Shown piece after piece: positions 36,985 to 46,691 of a stretch of DNA of 64,000 nt (position 1 is its first letter; every line of letters starts with the position of its first letter). The DNA is from Microbacteriaceae bacterium PS02333 (GTDB lineage: Bacteria; Actinomycetota; Actinomycetes; Actinomycetales; Microbacteriaceae), in the NCBI GenBank assembly GCA_029959665.1, contig JASCOI010000001.1, positions 43,785-107,784 of the forward strand, written 5' to 3'. The notes below the pieces were generated by a model. That model had not been told where the DNA came from, made no database searches, and was given only the letters and a program-made list of their open reading frames with translations. Position numbers and translations under genes: made by a program.

Positions 36985-38016
36985 ATGTCCACGACTCCCA
37001 GCACCCGCGTCCTCGTCACCGGCGGATCCGGCTTCATCGCCGGCCACTGCATCCTGCAGCTCCTCGACGCCGGGTACGACGTCCGCACGACGATCCGTTC
37101 CCTCGAGAAGGAACCTGCGGTCCGCGCGGTCCTGACCGACGCCGGCATGACGGCGAGCGGCCGGCTCGAGTTCGTCGCCGCCGACCTCACCACAGACGAC
37201 GGCTGGTCCGCCGCGACGAGCGACATCGACACCGTCCTGCACGTGGCGTCCCCCGTGATGCCCGGCCACGTGGACGACGAGGACGCGGTCATCCGCCCTG
37301 CGGTCGACGGCACGACCCGCGTGCTCCGCGCCGCGCGGGACGCCGGGGTCCGCCGCGTGGTGCTGACGTCGGCGTTCCACGCGGTGAGCTGGGGGCACCC
37401 GCACACCGACCACGTGTTCACCGAGGCCGACTGGACCGTGCTCGACGGCCCCGGTGTCGACGCCTACGGCCGGAGCAAGACCCTGGCCGAGCGCGCCGCG
37501 TGGGACCTCGCCGAGGGCACCGAGTTGGAACTCGTCACGATGCTGCCCGTCGCGGTGATGGGCCCGGCGATGGGCGGCGCCGTGTCCGGGGCGAACCACA
37601 TCCTGCAGTCGATGCTGCACGGTTCGATGCCGGCGACACCGCGCCTGTTCATCCCGATCGTCGACGTGCGGGACGTCGCCGCCGCGCACGTCAGCGCGAT
37701 CGAGGCCCCGGACGCCGCCGGTAAGCGGTTCCTGTTGTCGAACGGACCGGCACTCGAGCTGCACGAGATCGCGACCACGCTCCGCGAGCACCTCGGCGAC
37801 GACGCGGCGAATGTCCCGACGGCAGTGCTCCCCGACGACGCCGTGCGCGCGGCAGCGGAGACCCAGCCGCAGTTCCGCGCGATGGTCCCCGATCTCGGCT
37901 ACGCCAAGCGGACCTCCAACGAGCGGGCGCGGACGATGCTCGGCTGGGCGCCGCGGGACGCGCACGAGGCGATCGCCGACGCGGGCGGCAGCATCGTCGC
38001 CAAGCGCCAGTCCTGA
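36985..38016 (+). CDS. NAD(P)-dependent aldehyde reductase, extended SDR
   Basis: This extended SDR of 343 residues resembles dihydroflavonol-4-reductase-like aldehyde reductases. The cofactor motif VTGGSGFIAGH is at residues 11-21, VLHVASP follows strand 4, and the catalytic YGRSK is near residue 158 (DAYGRSKTLAE). The ATG at 36985 follows GAGGGTGGG. It is divergent from an XRE regulator that probably represses it. The physiological aldehyde is unknown. Confidence 0.86.
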   Translation: MSTTPSTRVLVTGGSGFIAGHCILQLLDAGYDVRTTIRSLEKEPAVRAVLTDAGMTASGRLEFVAADLTTDDGWSAATSDIDTVLHVASPVMPGHVDDEDAVIRPAVDGTTRVLRAARDAGVRRVVLTSAFHAVSWGHPHTDHVFTEADWTVLDGPGVDAYGRSKTLAERAAWDLAEGTELELVTMLPVAVMGPAMGGAVSGANHILQSMLHGSMPATPRLFIPIVDVRDVAAAHVSAIEAPDAAGKRFLLSNGPALELHEIATTLREHLGDDAANVPTAVLPDDAVRAAAETQPQFRAMVPDLGYAKRTSNERARTMLGWAPRDAHEAIADAGGSIVAKRQS

Positions 38017-38033
38017 AGCATCGGCACGGCCCC

Positions 38034-40589
38034 TCAGTCGACGTCGACCTCGGTCCACCCGTCGAACCGCCCGATCTCGGTGACCCGGACGACGGCCTCG
38101 CCCGCTTCGTCGGACGCGTCGAGGTCGATCGTCGCCGAGAACCCGAAGTCCTTGTCCCCGGACGGGTCGGCGAAGATCTGCCGAGCACGCCACGTCCGGC
38201 CCTGCTCGGACAGCACCAGGTACTGCATCGACCGCGCGTCGGCGTCCGTCCCGACGTCGTCGTGCGACTCGTAGTACTCCTCGAGCACGGCGTCCCACGC
38301 GTCGGCGTCGAACCCGGCGGCACCGTCGAGCGCCCCGAGCCCCTCGACGTCGTCGCGCGCGGCGAGGAGCACCCGCTGGAACAGGGCGTTCCGCACGAGG
38401 ATCCGGAAGGCCCGCACGTTGCCGGTGAGCCGGGCGGGCTGCGGCGGGGCGATCTCGTCGTGTTCCGCCGCTGCCGATTCGACCGAGCCGTTGACCAGCG
38501 CCTCCCACTCGTCGACGAGCGAGGAGTCCACCTGCCGGACGAGCTCGCCGAGCCACTCGATCAGGTCGTCGAGCTCGTCGGTCCGCTGCTCGTCGGAGAT
38601 CGTCTGCCGCATGGTCCGGTAGGCGTCGGAGAGGTACCGCAGCACGAGCCCCTCGGACCGGGTGAGCTGGTAGAACCGGACGAAGTCCCCGAAGGTCATC
38701 GCCCGTTCGTACATGTCGCGGACGACGGCCTTCGGTGACAGCGTGAAGTCGAGCACCCACGGCTGCTCGGCCGCGTACGCCTCGTACGCCGCCTCGAGCA
38801 GCTCGGCCAACGGACGCGGCCAGGTGACCTCCTCGAGGAGCTCCATCCGCTCCTCGTACTCGATGCCCTCCTGCTTCATCCGGGCGACGGCCTCACCGCG
38901 CTCCTTGAACTGCTGCTGCGACAGGATCGCGCGCGGGTCGTCGAGGGTGGCCTCGACGATGGACACCATGTCGAGGGCGTACGTGGGCGACTCCGGATCG
39001 AGCAGCTCGAAGGCGGCGAGCGCGAACGGCGACAGCGGCTGGTTGAGGGCGAAGTTCGCCTGCAGGTCCACCGTCAGCCGGTAGGTCCCGTCGACCTTCT
39101 CGATCACGCCGGCGTTGATCAACGTCCGGGCGATCGTCAGCGCACGTTTGGCCATCGCGAGCTGCCGGGCACGGGGCTCGTGGTTGTCGAACACCAGCGA
39201 TCGGACCTCGTCGAACGCCGCGTTGCCGCGGGCGACGACGGACAGCACCATCGCGTGGGTGATCCGCATCCTGGACACCATCGGTTCGGGCTCGGCCTGG
39301 ATGAGCCGCTCGAACGACGCCTGGCCCCAGGAGACGAACCCGTCCGGGGCCTTCTTCTTCTTGACCTTGTTCTTCTTCTTCGGGTCGTCACCGGCCTTGG
39401 CGACGGCCCGGGCGTTCTCGATGTCGTGCTCGGGAGCCTCCGCGACGACGTCGCCCTCGGTGTCGTACCCGGCGCGTCCGGCGCGACCCGCGATCTGGTG
39501 GAACTCCCGCGCGGACAGCTGCCGCATCTTCGTGCCGTCGAACTTCGTCAGCCCGGTCAGCAGCACCGTGCGGATCGGCACGTTGATGCCGACGCCGAGG
39601 GTGTCGGTGCCACAGATCACCGGCAGGAGCCCGCGCTGGGCGAGCTGCTCGACGAGCCGACGGTACTTCGGCAGCATGCCCGCGTGGTGCACCCCGATCC
39701 CGGCACGGATCAGTCGGGACAGCGTCTGCCCGAACCCGGCGCTGAAGCGGAACCCGGCGATCGCCTCCGCGATGGCGTCCCGACGCGCGCGATCAGCGAC
39801 GCGCACGGACATCAGCGCCTGCGCACGCTCGAGCGCCGCAGCCTGTGCGAAGTGCACGATGTACACCGGCGCCTTGCCCTCCTCGAGCAGGCGTTCGACG
39901 GTCTCCTGCACGGGCGTCACCACGTACTCGTAGGACAGCGGCACCGGACGGGACACCCCCGTGACGCGAGCGGTCGGCCGCCCGGTGCGCCGCGAGAGGT
40001 CGTCCGCGATGGTCGTCACGTCCCCGAGGGTCGCCGACATCAACAGGAACTGCGCCCGCTCGAGCACCAGGAGCGGCACCTGCCAGGCCCAGCCGCGGTC
40101 GGCGTCGCCGTAGAAGTGGAACTCGTCCATCACCACGACGTCGACGTCGGCGTCCGGCCCCTGCCGCAGGGCGAGGTTCGCGAGGATCTCGGCCGTGCAG
40201 CACACGATCGGCGCGTCGGCGTTGACGCTGGAGTCGCCGGTGACCATGCCGACGTTCTCCGCACCGAACAGGTCGACGAGCTGGAAGAACTTCTCGGACA
40301 CGAGCGCCTTGATCGGTGCCGTGTAGTAGCTCCGCTTGCCCTCGGCGAGCGCCGCGAAGTGCGCGCCGGCGGCCACGAGGGACTTCCCGGTGCCGGTCGG
40401 GGTGCTCAGGATCACGTTCGCGCCGGACACGAGCTCGATGACGGCCTCGTCCTGCGCCGGGTACAGCGGGCGGCCGCCGTTGGCGGCCCAGTCCGCGAAG
40501 GCCTCGTAGACGGCGTCGGGGTCGACGGCACCGCCGACGGCCGCAGGGATCGCGGCGACGAGCGGGGCGTGGACGGTGACGTCGGTCAT
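38034..40589 (-). CDS. DEAD/DEAH-box RNA helicase with DUF3516 C-terminus
   Basis: This 851-residue superfamily 2 helicase has motif I STPTGTGKS at about residues 60-68, motif II DEFH in VVMDEFHFYG, motif III LMSATLG, and motif VI HQIAGRAGRAGYD. A Lys-rich insert (KKKNKVKKKKAP) follows the helicase core. The C-terminal half matches the DUF3516 architecture known from actinobacterial helicases of the Ski2/Mtr4-like group. It probably acts on RNA. The ATG at 40589 follows a GGGGA site. Single gene. Confidence 0.9.
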   Translation of the reverse strand: MTDVTVHAPLVAAIPAAVGGAVDPDAVYEAFADWAANGGRPLYPAQDEAVIELVSGANVILSTPTGTGKSLVAAGAHFAALAEGKRSYYTAPIKALVSEKFFQLVDLFGAENVGMVTGDSSVNADAPIVCCTAEILANLALRQGPDADVDVVVMDEFHFYGDADRGWAWQVPLLVLERAQFLLMSATLGDVTTIADDLSRRTGRPTARVTGVSRPVPLSYEYVVTPVQETVERLLEEGKAPVYIVHFAQAAALERAQALMSVRVADRARRDAIAEAIAGFRFSAGFGQTLSRLIRAGIGVHHAGMLPKYRRLVEQLAQRGLLPVICGTDTLGVGINVPIRTVLLTGLTKFDGTKMRQLSAREFHQIAGRAGRAGYDTEGDVVAEAPEHDIENARAVAKAGDDPKKKNKVKKKKAPDGFVSWGQASFERLIQAEPEPMVSRMRITHAMVLSVVARGNAAFDEVRSLVFDNHEPRARQLAMAKRALTIARTLINAGVIEKVDGTYRLTVDLQANFALNQPLSPFALAAFELLDPESPTYALDMVSIVEATLDDPRAILSQQQFKERGEAVARMKQEGIEYEERMELLEEVTWPRPLAELLEAAYEAYAAEQPWVLDFTLSPKAVVRDMYERAMTFGDFVRFYQLTRSEGLVLRYLSDAYRTMRQTISDEQRTDELDDLIEWLGELVRQVDSSLVDEWEALVNGSVESAAAEHDEIAPPQPARLTGNVRAFRILVRNALFQRVLLAARDDVEGLGALDGAAGFDADAWDAVLEEYYESHDDVGTDADARSMQYLVLSEQGRTWRARQIFADPSGDKDFGFSATIDLDASDEAGEAVVRVTEIGRFDGWTEVDVD

Positions 40590-40663
40590 GTCCCCATCCT
40601 CCCAGCATGGTGCGGGAGAACCGACGGGAGGCTCGGCTCGATACGCGCGCATAGACTCACGTC

Positions 40664-41674
40664 GTGCGCGAACTCGGCTTCCTCTCCTTCGTCCCGAACC
40701 ACGGTGGTCCGGCCGGTGCTGCCGCCGCCCTCGAGGACGGCCTGCGGCTGTTCGAGACCGCCGAACGCCTGGGGTACGGCACGGGGTGGGTGCGCGGACG
40801 GCACTTCGAGCCCTTCCTGACGAGCCCGATGACCTTCTTCGCCGCCGCCGCGCAGCGCACGAGCACGATCGGCTTCGGCACCGCGGTGCTCGGGATGCGC
40901 TACGAGGACCCGGTGCGCCTCGCCGAGGACGCCAGCACGGTCGACCTGCTCAGCGGCGGCCGCGTGCAGCTCGGGATCAGCACGGGGATCGCCGGGTACG
41001 GCCCGATCCTGGACCCGGTGTTCGGCGCGACCGAGCGGAGCTTCCGCGACGAGGCCGAGGCCCGCGCAGCACGGCTCCTCGAGGTCCTCGACGGGGAGCC
41101 CCTCGGCACCTCGGGCAAGGGGTACGAGAGCATCCCGGCCGACACGGACCTGACGCTGCAGCCGCTCAGCCTGGGACTGCGGGGCCGTGTGTGGTGGGGC
41201 GGCGGCAGCATGGGCACCGCGGTCCGGACGGCCGAGAAGGGCCTGCTGCTGCACTGCTCGACCCTGAACACTGAGGACACCGGCGAGCCCTTCGCCGTCG
41301 CGCAGGCCGCGCAGATCGCGGCGTACCGGGAGCGCTTCGCCGAGCTGCACCCCGACCGCACGCCGAAGGTCGCCGTCGGCCGCATCGTCGTCCCGCTCCT
41401 CGACGACCACGACCGTGCCGTGCACGAGGAGTTCCTCACCGGCTACGCGTCGGGGATGGACGACGAGGGACGACCGCTCTCGGGCAATCCGCCGTTCCGC
41501 TTCAGCAAGGTCCTGTCCGGCGAGCCGGCGACGATCGTCGATGCCCTGCGCGCCGACCCCGCCGTGGCCGCGACCGACGAGCTCGTGATCACCCTGCCGG
41601 CGAACGGCGACGCCGCGTCGCACGAGCGGATCCTGACGGTCATCGCCGAACAGATCGCCCCGCACCTGAGCTGA
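40664..41674 (+). CDS. LLM class flavin-dependent oxidoreductase
   Basis: This 336-residue protein is a luciferase-like monooxygenase barrel. It starts MRELGFLSFVPNH, and contains the family segments GYGTGWVRGRHFEP, RTSTIGFGTAVLGMRYEDP and LLSGGRVQLGIST. It probably binds FMN or F420, but the cofactor preference cannot be read here. The GTG start at 40664 is fixed by the family N-terminus. A paralogue lies at 51989-53026. An inverted repeat (41689-41739) follows the stop. Confidence 0.86.
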   Translation: MRELGFLSFVPNHGGPAGAAAALEDGLRLFETAERLGYGTGWVRGRHFEPFLTSPMTFFAAAAQRTSTIGFGTAVLGMRYEDPVRLAEDASTVDLLSGGRVQLGISTGIAGYGPILDPVFGATERSFRDEAEARAARLLEVLDGEPLGTSGKGYESIPADTDLTLQPLSLGLRGRVWWGGGSMGTAVRTAEKGLLLHCSTLNTEDTGEPFAVAQAAQIAAYRERFAELHPDRTPKVAVGRIVVPLLDDHDRAVHEEFLTGYASGMDDEGRPLSGNPPFRFSKVLSGEPATIVDALRADPAVAATDELVITLPANGDAASHERILTVIAEQIAPHLS

Positions 41675-41688
41675 ACGCGGCTCTCAGG

Positions 41689-41739
41689 CATCCGGCGGGG
41701 CCTGCACGAGTTGGTGAGTCTCGGGGCTCCCGCCGGATG
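41689..41739. terminator. inverted repeat after the LLM gene
   Basis: CATCCGGCGGG (41689-41699) and CCCGCCGGATG (41729-41739) are perfect complements separated by 29 bases. Starting 15 bases after the LLM stop, it could act as a terminator, although the loop is long and there is no U-tract. Confidence 0.45.
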
Positions 41740-42084
41740 ACCATCTCGTCCCTGATCCGTACGGGATGGTGCACTCATCGTTCCACCATCCGCGTTGTTT
41801 GTCACAACTCGAACGCCCTGACTCAGCGAATCGTGATGATTCGTCACGACATATTCCGCATACGGAAAAACCTCCGCGTGGAGAAAGAGATGCGCCCCCG
41901 CAGAAGCGGGGGCGCACCATGACGCACCGGGACCGCCGGGGCTCCATCGGCCGGATCAGGAGGCCGTGTCGCTCACGCGGCGATCCCATGTCGGTGCGCG
42001 CGTCGACGGTAACCAGCCGCCTGACGCTCTTTCCATGCTACTGAACACACCTGACCGGTGCGCGGAAACCGGATGCGACCGAGC
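41740..42084. other. intergenic region without a supported gene
   Basis: I see no convincing gene here; the short open frames lack ribosome-binding sites and domain-like sequence. It contains the strong hairpin at 41891-41916 serving the glycosidase gene, and an AT-rich patch at about 41790-41880 that is unusual for this genome. Confidence 0.5.
41891..41916 (-). terminator. intrinsic terminator of the GH3 gene
   Basis: TGCGCCCCCGC (41891-41901) and GCGGGGGCGCA (41906-41916) form a perfect 11-bp stem with a four-base loop. On the minus strand it is followed by TCTCTTTCTCC, a T-rich tract. It lies 169 bases after the glycosidase stop at 42085, so it is the likely end of that transcript. Confidence 0.75.
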
Positions 42085-44562
42085 TCACTCCAGTTCGAGG
42101 GCCACCGTTCCGGCCGCAGCTGCGACCGACGCGCCGACGTGCAGGGTGAAGGTGCCGGGCTCGTACACCCATGCGCCGTCCCAGTGCGCGAAGGCCCGCG
42201 CCGGCACCTCGATCGACACCTCGGTCGACTCCCCCGCTCCGAGGCGCACCGGGGCGAACCCGACGAGCCAGCGGACCGGACGGTCGATCGCCGACGTCTC
42301 CCGCGAGGCGTAGACCTGCACGACGTGCTTGCCGGCTCGTGTCCCGGTGTTCGTGACGGTCGCGGTGACGATCGCCGCGTCGCCCGCACGGACGACGGGC
42401 GATCCCACGATGCCGTCGATCGTCCAGGTCGTGTACCCCAGGCCGTGGCCGAACGGGTACGCGGGCTGTACCCCGGCGCGGAGCCAGGCCCGGTACCCGA
42501 TGTGCACGCCCTCGTCGTAGCGGACGACACCGTCGACCGGCGTGACGTCGAGCACGGGGACGTCCGACATGGCGACCGGCCACGTCGTGGGGAGGCGCCC
42601 GCCCGGCTCCGACGCTCCGGTGAGCACGTCGGCGACCGCGTTGCCGTACTCCTGCCCACCGAACCAGGTGAGGAGGACCGCGGCGACGTCGTTCCGCCAC
42701 GGCATCTCGACCGGCGACCCGGCGTTGACGAGCACGATCGTGTTCGGGTTCACGGCGGCGACGGCCGCGACGAGCTCGTCCTGGTGCCCGGGGAGCGCCA
42801 GGGACGAGCGGTCGTAGCCCTCCGACTCGACCTTGGAGTTCGTCCCCACCACGACGACGGCGACGTCGGCGCCGCGCGCAGCCTCGACGGCCGAGGCGAT
42901 GAGCACCGACGGGTCCTCGTCGGAGGGCTCGGTGCCGAACTGGTACGCGAGCACCCCACCCAGCGTCTCGTCCTGGATGACGTCGTACTCGATGCGGATC
43001 GCGACCTGCTGGCCGGCCGTCACCGAGACGGGCACGGAGCGCGCCGGCGGGTTCAGGAACGCCGCGCCGAGCTGGTCGCCCTCGAACGGCACGTCCTCGT
43101 CCAGGACGAGCGACCCGTCGATCCACATCCGCGATCGACCGGCCGCGCCGATGCCGATCCGGACGGTGCCGGTCGTCGGTGCCGTGTAGGTCGTGGTGAT
43201 GTCGAGCCGGTCGGCCTCGCGCGTGGGGGCGTCGCCGCCGAACCAGAAGAGCGCCGTCGCACGGCGGTCCTCCACGTACAGCTCGGAGCCGTCGCGCACG
43301 AACGCCACGCGCGCACCCGGCTCACCGGTGGCGGGGTTCGTGATGGTGGAGAGCGGGAACTCCGCGATGCCCTCCTGCACGACGGCGCCGATCGCGTAGT
43401 CGACGGTCGCGGACGGGAACGCCGCGCGGATGCCGTCGAGCGGCGACACGACCTGCGAGGGCACCACGGTGGCCGAGCCGCCACCCTGCGTGCGGGCCTG
43501 GTCGGCGTTGTGGCCGATGACCGCGATCCGGGCGAGGGCGGGCGCGTCGAGCGGCAGGATCCCGGTGTTGCGGACGAGGACGGTGCCCTCGGCCTCGGCC
43601 TCGCGGACGAACGCGATGCCGTCCTCGACGTGCACGGGCTCCGCCGCGACGGCGTCGAACCCGGACAGCGCTCCGACGCGGGCGGCGAGCGTCAGGATGC
43701 GGCGGACCTTGCGGTCGATCGCCTCGATCGGGACCTCGCCGGACTCGACGGCGCTGAGCAGCGGCCCCTCGCTCCACCACTGGTTCGGTCCGGGCATCGC
43801 GACGTCCTGCGACGCCTTCGCCGAGTCGACCGAGCGGACGCCGGTCCAGTCGGACACGACGATGCCGTCGAAGCCCCACTCGGAGTTCAGCGGCGTCTCG
43901 AGCAGCTCGTTCTCGGACGCGGTGACGCCGTTGATCGAGTTGTAGGACGACATGATCGCCCACGCGTGCGCCTCGGTGACGGCCTTCTCGAACGCGAGCA
44001 GGTAGAGCTCGCGGAGCGCACGGTCGGACACCTCGGTCGACGCGGTGAAGCGGTCGGTCTCGTAGTCGTTCGCGATGTAGTGCTTCGGGGTCGCAGCGAC
44101 GCCGTTCTCCTGCACCCCGTCGACGTACGACGCGGCGAGGTCACCGGTGAGCACCGGGTCCTCGCTGAACGCCTCGAAGTGCCGGCCACCGAGGGGCGAG
44201 CGGTGGAGGTTGATGGTCGGGCCGAGGACGACGTCGACGCCCTTGCGACGGGCCTCGACGGCAGCGGCGGCGCCGTAGCGCTTCGCGATCGCACGGTCCC
44301 ACGACGCGCTCAGGGCGGTTGCGGACGGCAGGTTGAGCGACGGGTCGCGCTCGTCCCAGACCTCGCCACGGACACCGGAGGGCCCGTCCGACATCAGGAT
44401 GCGCCGCAGCCCGATCTTCTCGATCGGCCAGGTCGTCCAGAAGTCACGTCCGGTGAGCAGCTGCACCTTCTCCGCGGTGGTCAGCTGGTCGATGAGCGCG
44501 CCGATGCGCTCGTCCAGCTGGGCCGCACCGGAGGCTGTGCGCACGTCGTTCACGGTGGTCAC
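42085..44562 (-). CDS. glycoside hydrolase family 3 beta-glucosidase-like enzyme with PA14 insert
   Basis: This 825-residue GH3 enzyme is probably cytoplasmic, since no signal peptide is visible. The catalytic nucleophile is Asp238 in VVSDWTG; substrate-binding residues include KHY (160-162) and the early SDGPSGVRG block. The C-terminal GH3 sandwich is present, and between the halves an insert of about residues 380-530 has PA14-like character (TYTAPTTGTVRIGIGAAG, SLVLDEDV). The fibronectin-III-like domain closes the protein. The GTG start at 44562 follows AAAGGAA. It is 38 bases after the sugar transporter gene and probably hydrolyses imported oligosaccharides. Confidence 0.9.
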   Translation of the reverse strand: MTTVNDVRTASGAAQLDERIGALIDQLTTAEKVQLLTGRDFWTTWPIEKIGLRRILMSDGPSGVRGEVWDERDPSLNLPSATALSASWDRAIAKRYGAAAAVEARRKGVDVVLGPTINLHRSPLGGRHFEAFSEDPVLTGDLAASYVDGVQENGVAATPKHYIANDYETDRFTASTEVSDRALRELYLLAFEKAVTEAHAWAIMSSYNSINGVTASENELLETPLNSEWGFDGIVVSDWTGVRSVDSAKASQDVAMPGPNQWWSEGPLLSAVESGEVPIEAIDRKVRRILTLAARVGALSGFDAVAAEPVHVEDGIAFVREAEAEGTVLVRNTGILPLDAPALARIAVIGHNADQARTQGGGSATVVPSQVVSPLDGIRAAFPSATVDYAIGAVVQEGIAEFPLSTITNPATGEPGARVAFVRDGSELYVEDRRATALFWFGGDAPTREADRLDITTTYTAPTTGTVRIGIGAAGRSRMWIDGSLVLDEDVPFEGDQLGAAFLNPPARSVPVSVTAGQQVAIRIEYDVIQDETLGGVLAYQFGTEPSDEDPSVLIASAVEAARGADVAVVVVGTNSKVESEGYDRSSLALPGHQDELVAAVAAVNPNTIVLVNAGSPVEMPWRNDVAAVLLTWFGGQEYGNAVADVLTGASEPGGRLPTTWPVAMSDVPVLDVTPVDGVVRYDEGVHIGYRAWLRAGVQPAYPFGHGLGYTTWTIDGIVGSPVVRAGDAAIVTATVTNTGTRAGKHVVQVYASRETSAIDRPVRWLVGFAPVRLGAGESTEVSIEVPARAFAHWDGAWVYEPGTFTLHVGASVAAAAGTVALELE

Positions 44563-44600
44563 GATGGTCGTTCCTTTCGTTCAGAGCCAGGTGGGGTCGG

Positions 44601-45881
44601 TCAGCGGACGCCGCGGATGCGCGAGACCGAGACGATCCCGAGCAGTCCGACGACCGCGCCGGTGATGAAGAAGCCGCTGTAGCCGCCGGTCAGGGCGATC
44701 ACGCCGGGGGCCGCCGCCGGGACGATCGACTGGGGCAGGGCCTGCGCGATGTTCACGACGCCGAGGTCCTTCGCATTGTCCTCGTCGGACGGCAGCACGT
44801 CCGTGATCAGGGCGAGGTCGACGGCGTAGAAGACGCCCATGCCGGCACCCATCACGAACTCGCCGACGAGCACCATGCCGAGTGACGGCGCGGTGGCGAT
44901 GAGCACCAGGCCGACGACGCCGACGATCCCGGCGACCGCCACGAAGAGCTTGCGGCGCCCGAGCTTGTCGGACAACCACCCGGCGATGAGCGAGGTGAGG
45001 ACGATGCCGACGACGTTCCAGAGCGTGCCCTGGAAGACGGCGTTCGCGACGTGGGCGGACTCGATCCCGATGTCGTCGCGGAGGAAGTAGGTGAGGTAGC
45101 TCACGGCGGTGTACTGCGCGGCGACCATCATGAACCGGGTGAGCCAGGCCCAGCCGAGGTCGGGGTGCTTCACGGGGTTGAACACGAACGACCCGAAGAG
45201 CTGCCCGATGCCGAGGCGCGTCGACGGCCGCTCGGTGAGCACGCGGTCGCGGAAGAGCAGCGCGTAGAGGACGACCACGACGGACCCGATCGCCCCGGGG
45301 ACGATCATCTGCGTCGCCGACGTCGAGAACAGCTGCACGAGGAACGTCCCGCCGACCAGCGCGAGGTTCTGCGACAGCCCGAGCAGCGCCGCGACCCGTC
45401 CGCGCTGTGACCGCGTGACGTGGTCGGGCATGACGGCGGTCAGCGCCGCGATCGTGGCGTTGTACGCGATCTGCGTGACGCCCCACGCGAGCACCAGCAC
45501 CACGGTGGAGGACGTCGTCGCGACGACCACGAGGCCTGCGAACCCGACCACGGTGCCACCGATGATCCACGGACGACGCATGCCGAGCCTCCCGGCCGTG
45601 CGGTCGCTGAAGCGACCGGCCAGGGGGTTGGCGACCATCGCCGCGAACGCGCCGACGCCGAGCGCCAGGCCGAGCACGCCCGCCTGGTCGTCGGGCGCGA
45701 TCTCCGCGACCTTCAGCGCCATCGCCACCAGCACGGGTGGGAGGAGGGCGATGTACAGGCCGAGCATCGCGATCGGCATGCCGAGCGTGTACATGAGCGA
45801 GCTGCCTCGACCGCGCGTGGGTGCGACTGCGGTCGGGGTGTCGGAAACGGTCAGGGCATCGTTCGCCACTGCAACCTCCAT
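44601..45881 (-). CDS. MFS sugar transporter
   Basis: This 426-residue major-facilitator protein has about twelve helices. Motif-A-like loops appear as NPLAGRFSDRTAGRLGMRRP and AGWLSDKLGRRKL. It resembles the GPH/sugar-porter-like transporters paired with GH3 glycosidases. The ATG at 45881 (MEVAVANDAL) gives a standard cytoplasmic N-terminus; upstream in-frame codons run into the operator. It is probably the first gene of a transporter-glycosidase operon repressed by the divergent TetR protein. Confidence 0.85.
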   Translation of the reverse strand: MEVAVANDALTVSDTPTAVAPTRGRGSSLMYTLGMPIAMLGLYIALLPPVLVAMALKVAEIAPDDQAGVLGLALGVGAFAAMVANPLAGRFSDRTAGRLGMRRPWIIGGTVVGFAGLVVVATTSSTVVLVLAWGVTQIAYNATIAALTAVMPDHVTRSQRGRVAALLGLSQNLALVGGTFLVQLFSTSATQMIVPGAIGSVVVVLYALLFRDRVLTERPSTRLGIGQLFGSFVFNPVKHPDLGWAWLTRFMMVAAQYTAVSYLTYFLRDDIGIESAHVANAVFQGTLWNVVGIVLTSLIAGWLSDKLGRRKLFVAVAGIVGVVGLVLIATAPSLGMVLVGEFVMGAGMGVFYAVDLALITDVLPSDEDNAKDLGVVNIAQALPQSIVPAAAPGVIALTGGYSGFFITGAVVGLLGIVSVSRIRGVR

Positions 45882-45945
45882 CGGGTGCGCCGCCGACGTC
45901 GGCGACTCGCACGCCTTCGTCGGCGGCTCGTGCCACTGTACCACC

Positions 45946-45968
45946 AAAACCTATTACCGCTAGGTTTT
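45946..45968. promoter_or_regulatory. perfect palindromic operator of the GH3 cluster
   Basis: AAAACCTA (45946-45953) and TAGGTTTT (45961-45968) are perfect complements with a seven-base spacer. The site lies between the divergent MFS (start 45881) and TetR (start 46001) genes and is strikingly AT-rich against its surroundings. It is a strong candidate operator for the TetR protein. Confidence 0.75.
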
Positions 45969-46000
45969 CTGGGAACGCCCGGGAGCGGTACAGTCTCGCC

Positions 46001-46591
46001 ATGACACGACGGGGTTCGTACGCGAAGGGCATCGCGAAGCGCGAGGAGATCCTCACCGTCGCCCTGGACCTCGTCGCTCAGCAGGGGTTCCGGCGCACGA
46101 GCATCAAGGACATCGCCGACGCGGTCGGGCTGACGCAGGCCGGGCTGCTGCACTACTTCGACTCGAAGGACGAGCTCTGGGTCGAGATCCTCCGGCGCCG
46201 CGACGAGATCGACAACGCAGCGGACTGGCACGCGAACGACCCCGGTGAGCTCCTCGCCGCGATCGTCCGGCACAACGCCGAGGTCCCCGGGCTCGTCCAG
46301 ATGTTCGTGAACCTCTCCGCCGCAGCCGCGACCGACCCGGAGCACCCGGCGCACGAGTACTTCCAGCAGCGCTACGAGAACTCCCGACGCACGATGGCCG
46401 CGGACTTCCGGGCGATGCAGCAGGACGGCCGGCTCCGCGCCGACATCGATGCCGAGCAACTCACGAGCGTGCTGCTCGCGGTGTCCGACGGCATGCAGAT
46501 CCAGTGGCTGTTCGACCCCTCGCGCGACATGGCCGCGCACGTCGAGCTCGTCGTGCGCATGGCGGTGGCCCAGGCGGTCCCCTCCGTCTGA
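46001..46591 (+). CDS. TetR family regulator of the GH3/MFS operon
   Basis: This 196-residue TetR protein has the N-terminal helix-turn-helix in IKDIADAVGLTQAGLLHYFDSK (about residues 39-60) and a helical effector domain (about 75-196). The ATG at 46001 comes directly after the intergenic operator. Its sole clear target is the MFS-GH3 operon transcribed divergently. The inducer is probably a sugar imported by the transporter, which is inference. Confidence 0.87.
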   Translation: MTRRGSYAKGIAKREEILTVALDLVAQQGFRRTSIKDIADAVGLTQAGLLHYFDSKDELWVEILRRRDEIDNAADWHANDPGELLAAIVRHNAEVPGLVQMFVNLSAAAATDPEHPAHEYFQQRYENSRRTMAADFRAMQQDGRLRADIDAEQLTSVLLAVSDGMQIQWLFDPSRDMAAHVELVVRMAVAQAVPSV

Positions 46592-46691
46592 CACGCGCTC
46601 CGCGGACAGGTACCGCTGGTGCCTGGTTGCGGCGGACCCCGCGGTGCAGGATGGACACCGACAGCACGACTCGACGATGAGCGGAGGCGCG

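Noticed and set aside
41684..41989. 101-codon minus-strand frame in the gap before the GH3 terminator
   Set aside because: It spans the terminator hairpin, is rich in Arg/Ser/Cys and lacks a plausible start signal.
42058..44682. 874-codon frame antisense to the GH3 gene
   Set aside because: It has no ribosome-binding site or recognisable domain, and its Arg/Val/Asp-rich composition is what GC-rich antisense frames give; the GH3 motifs lie on the other strand.
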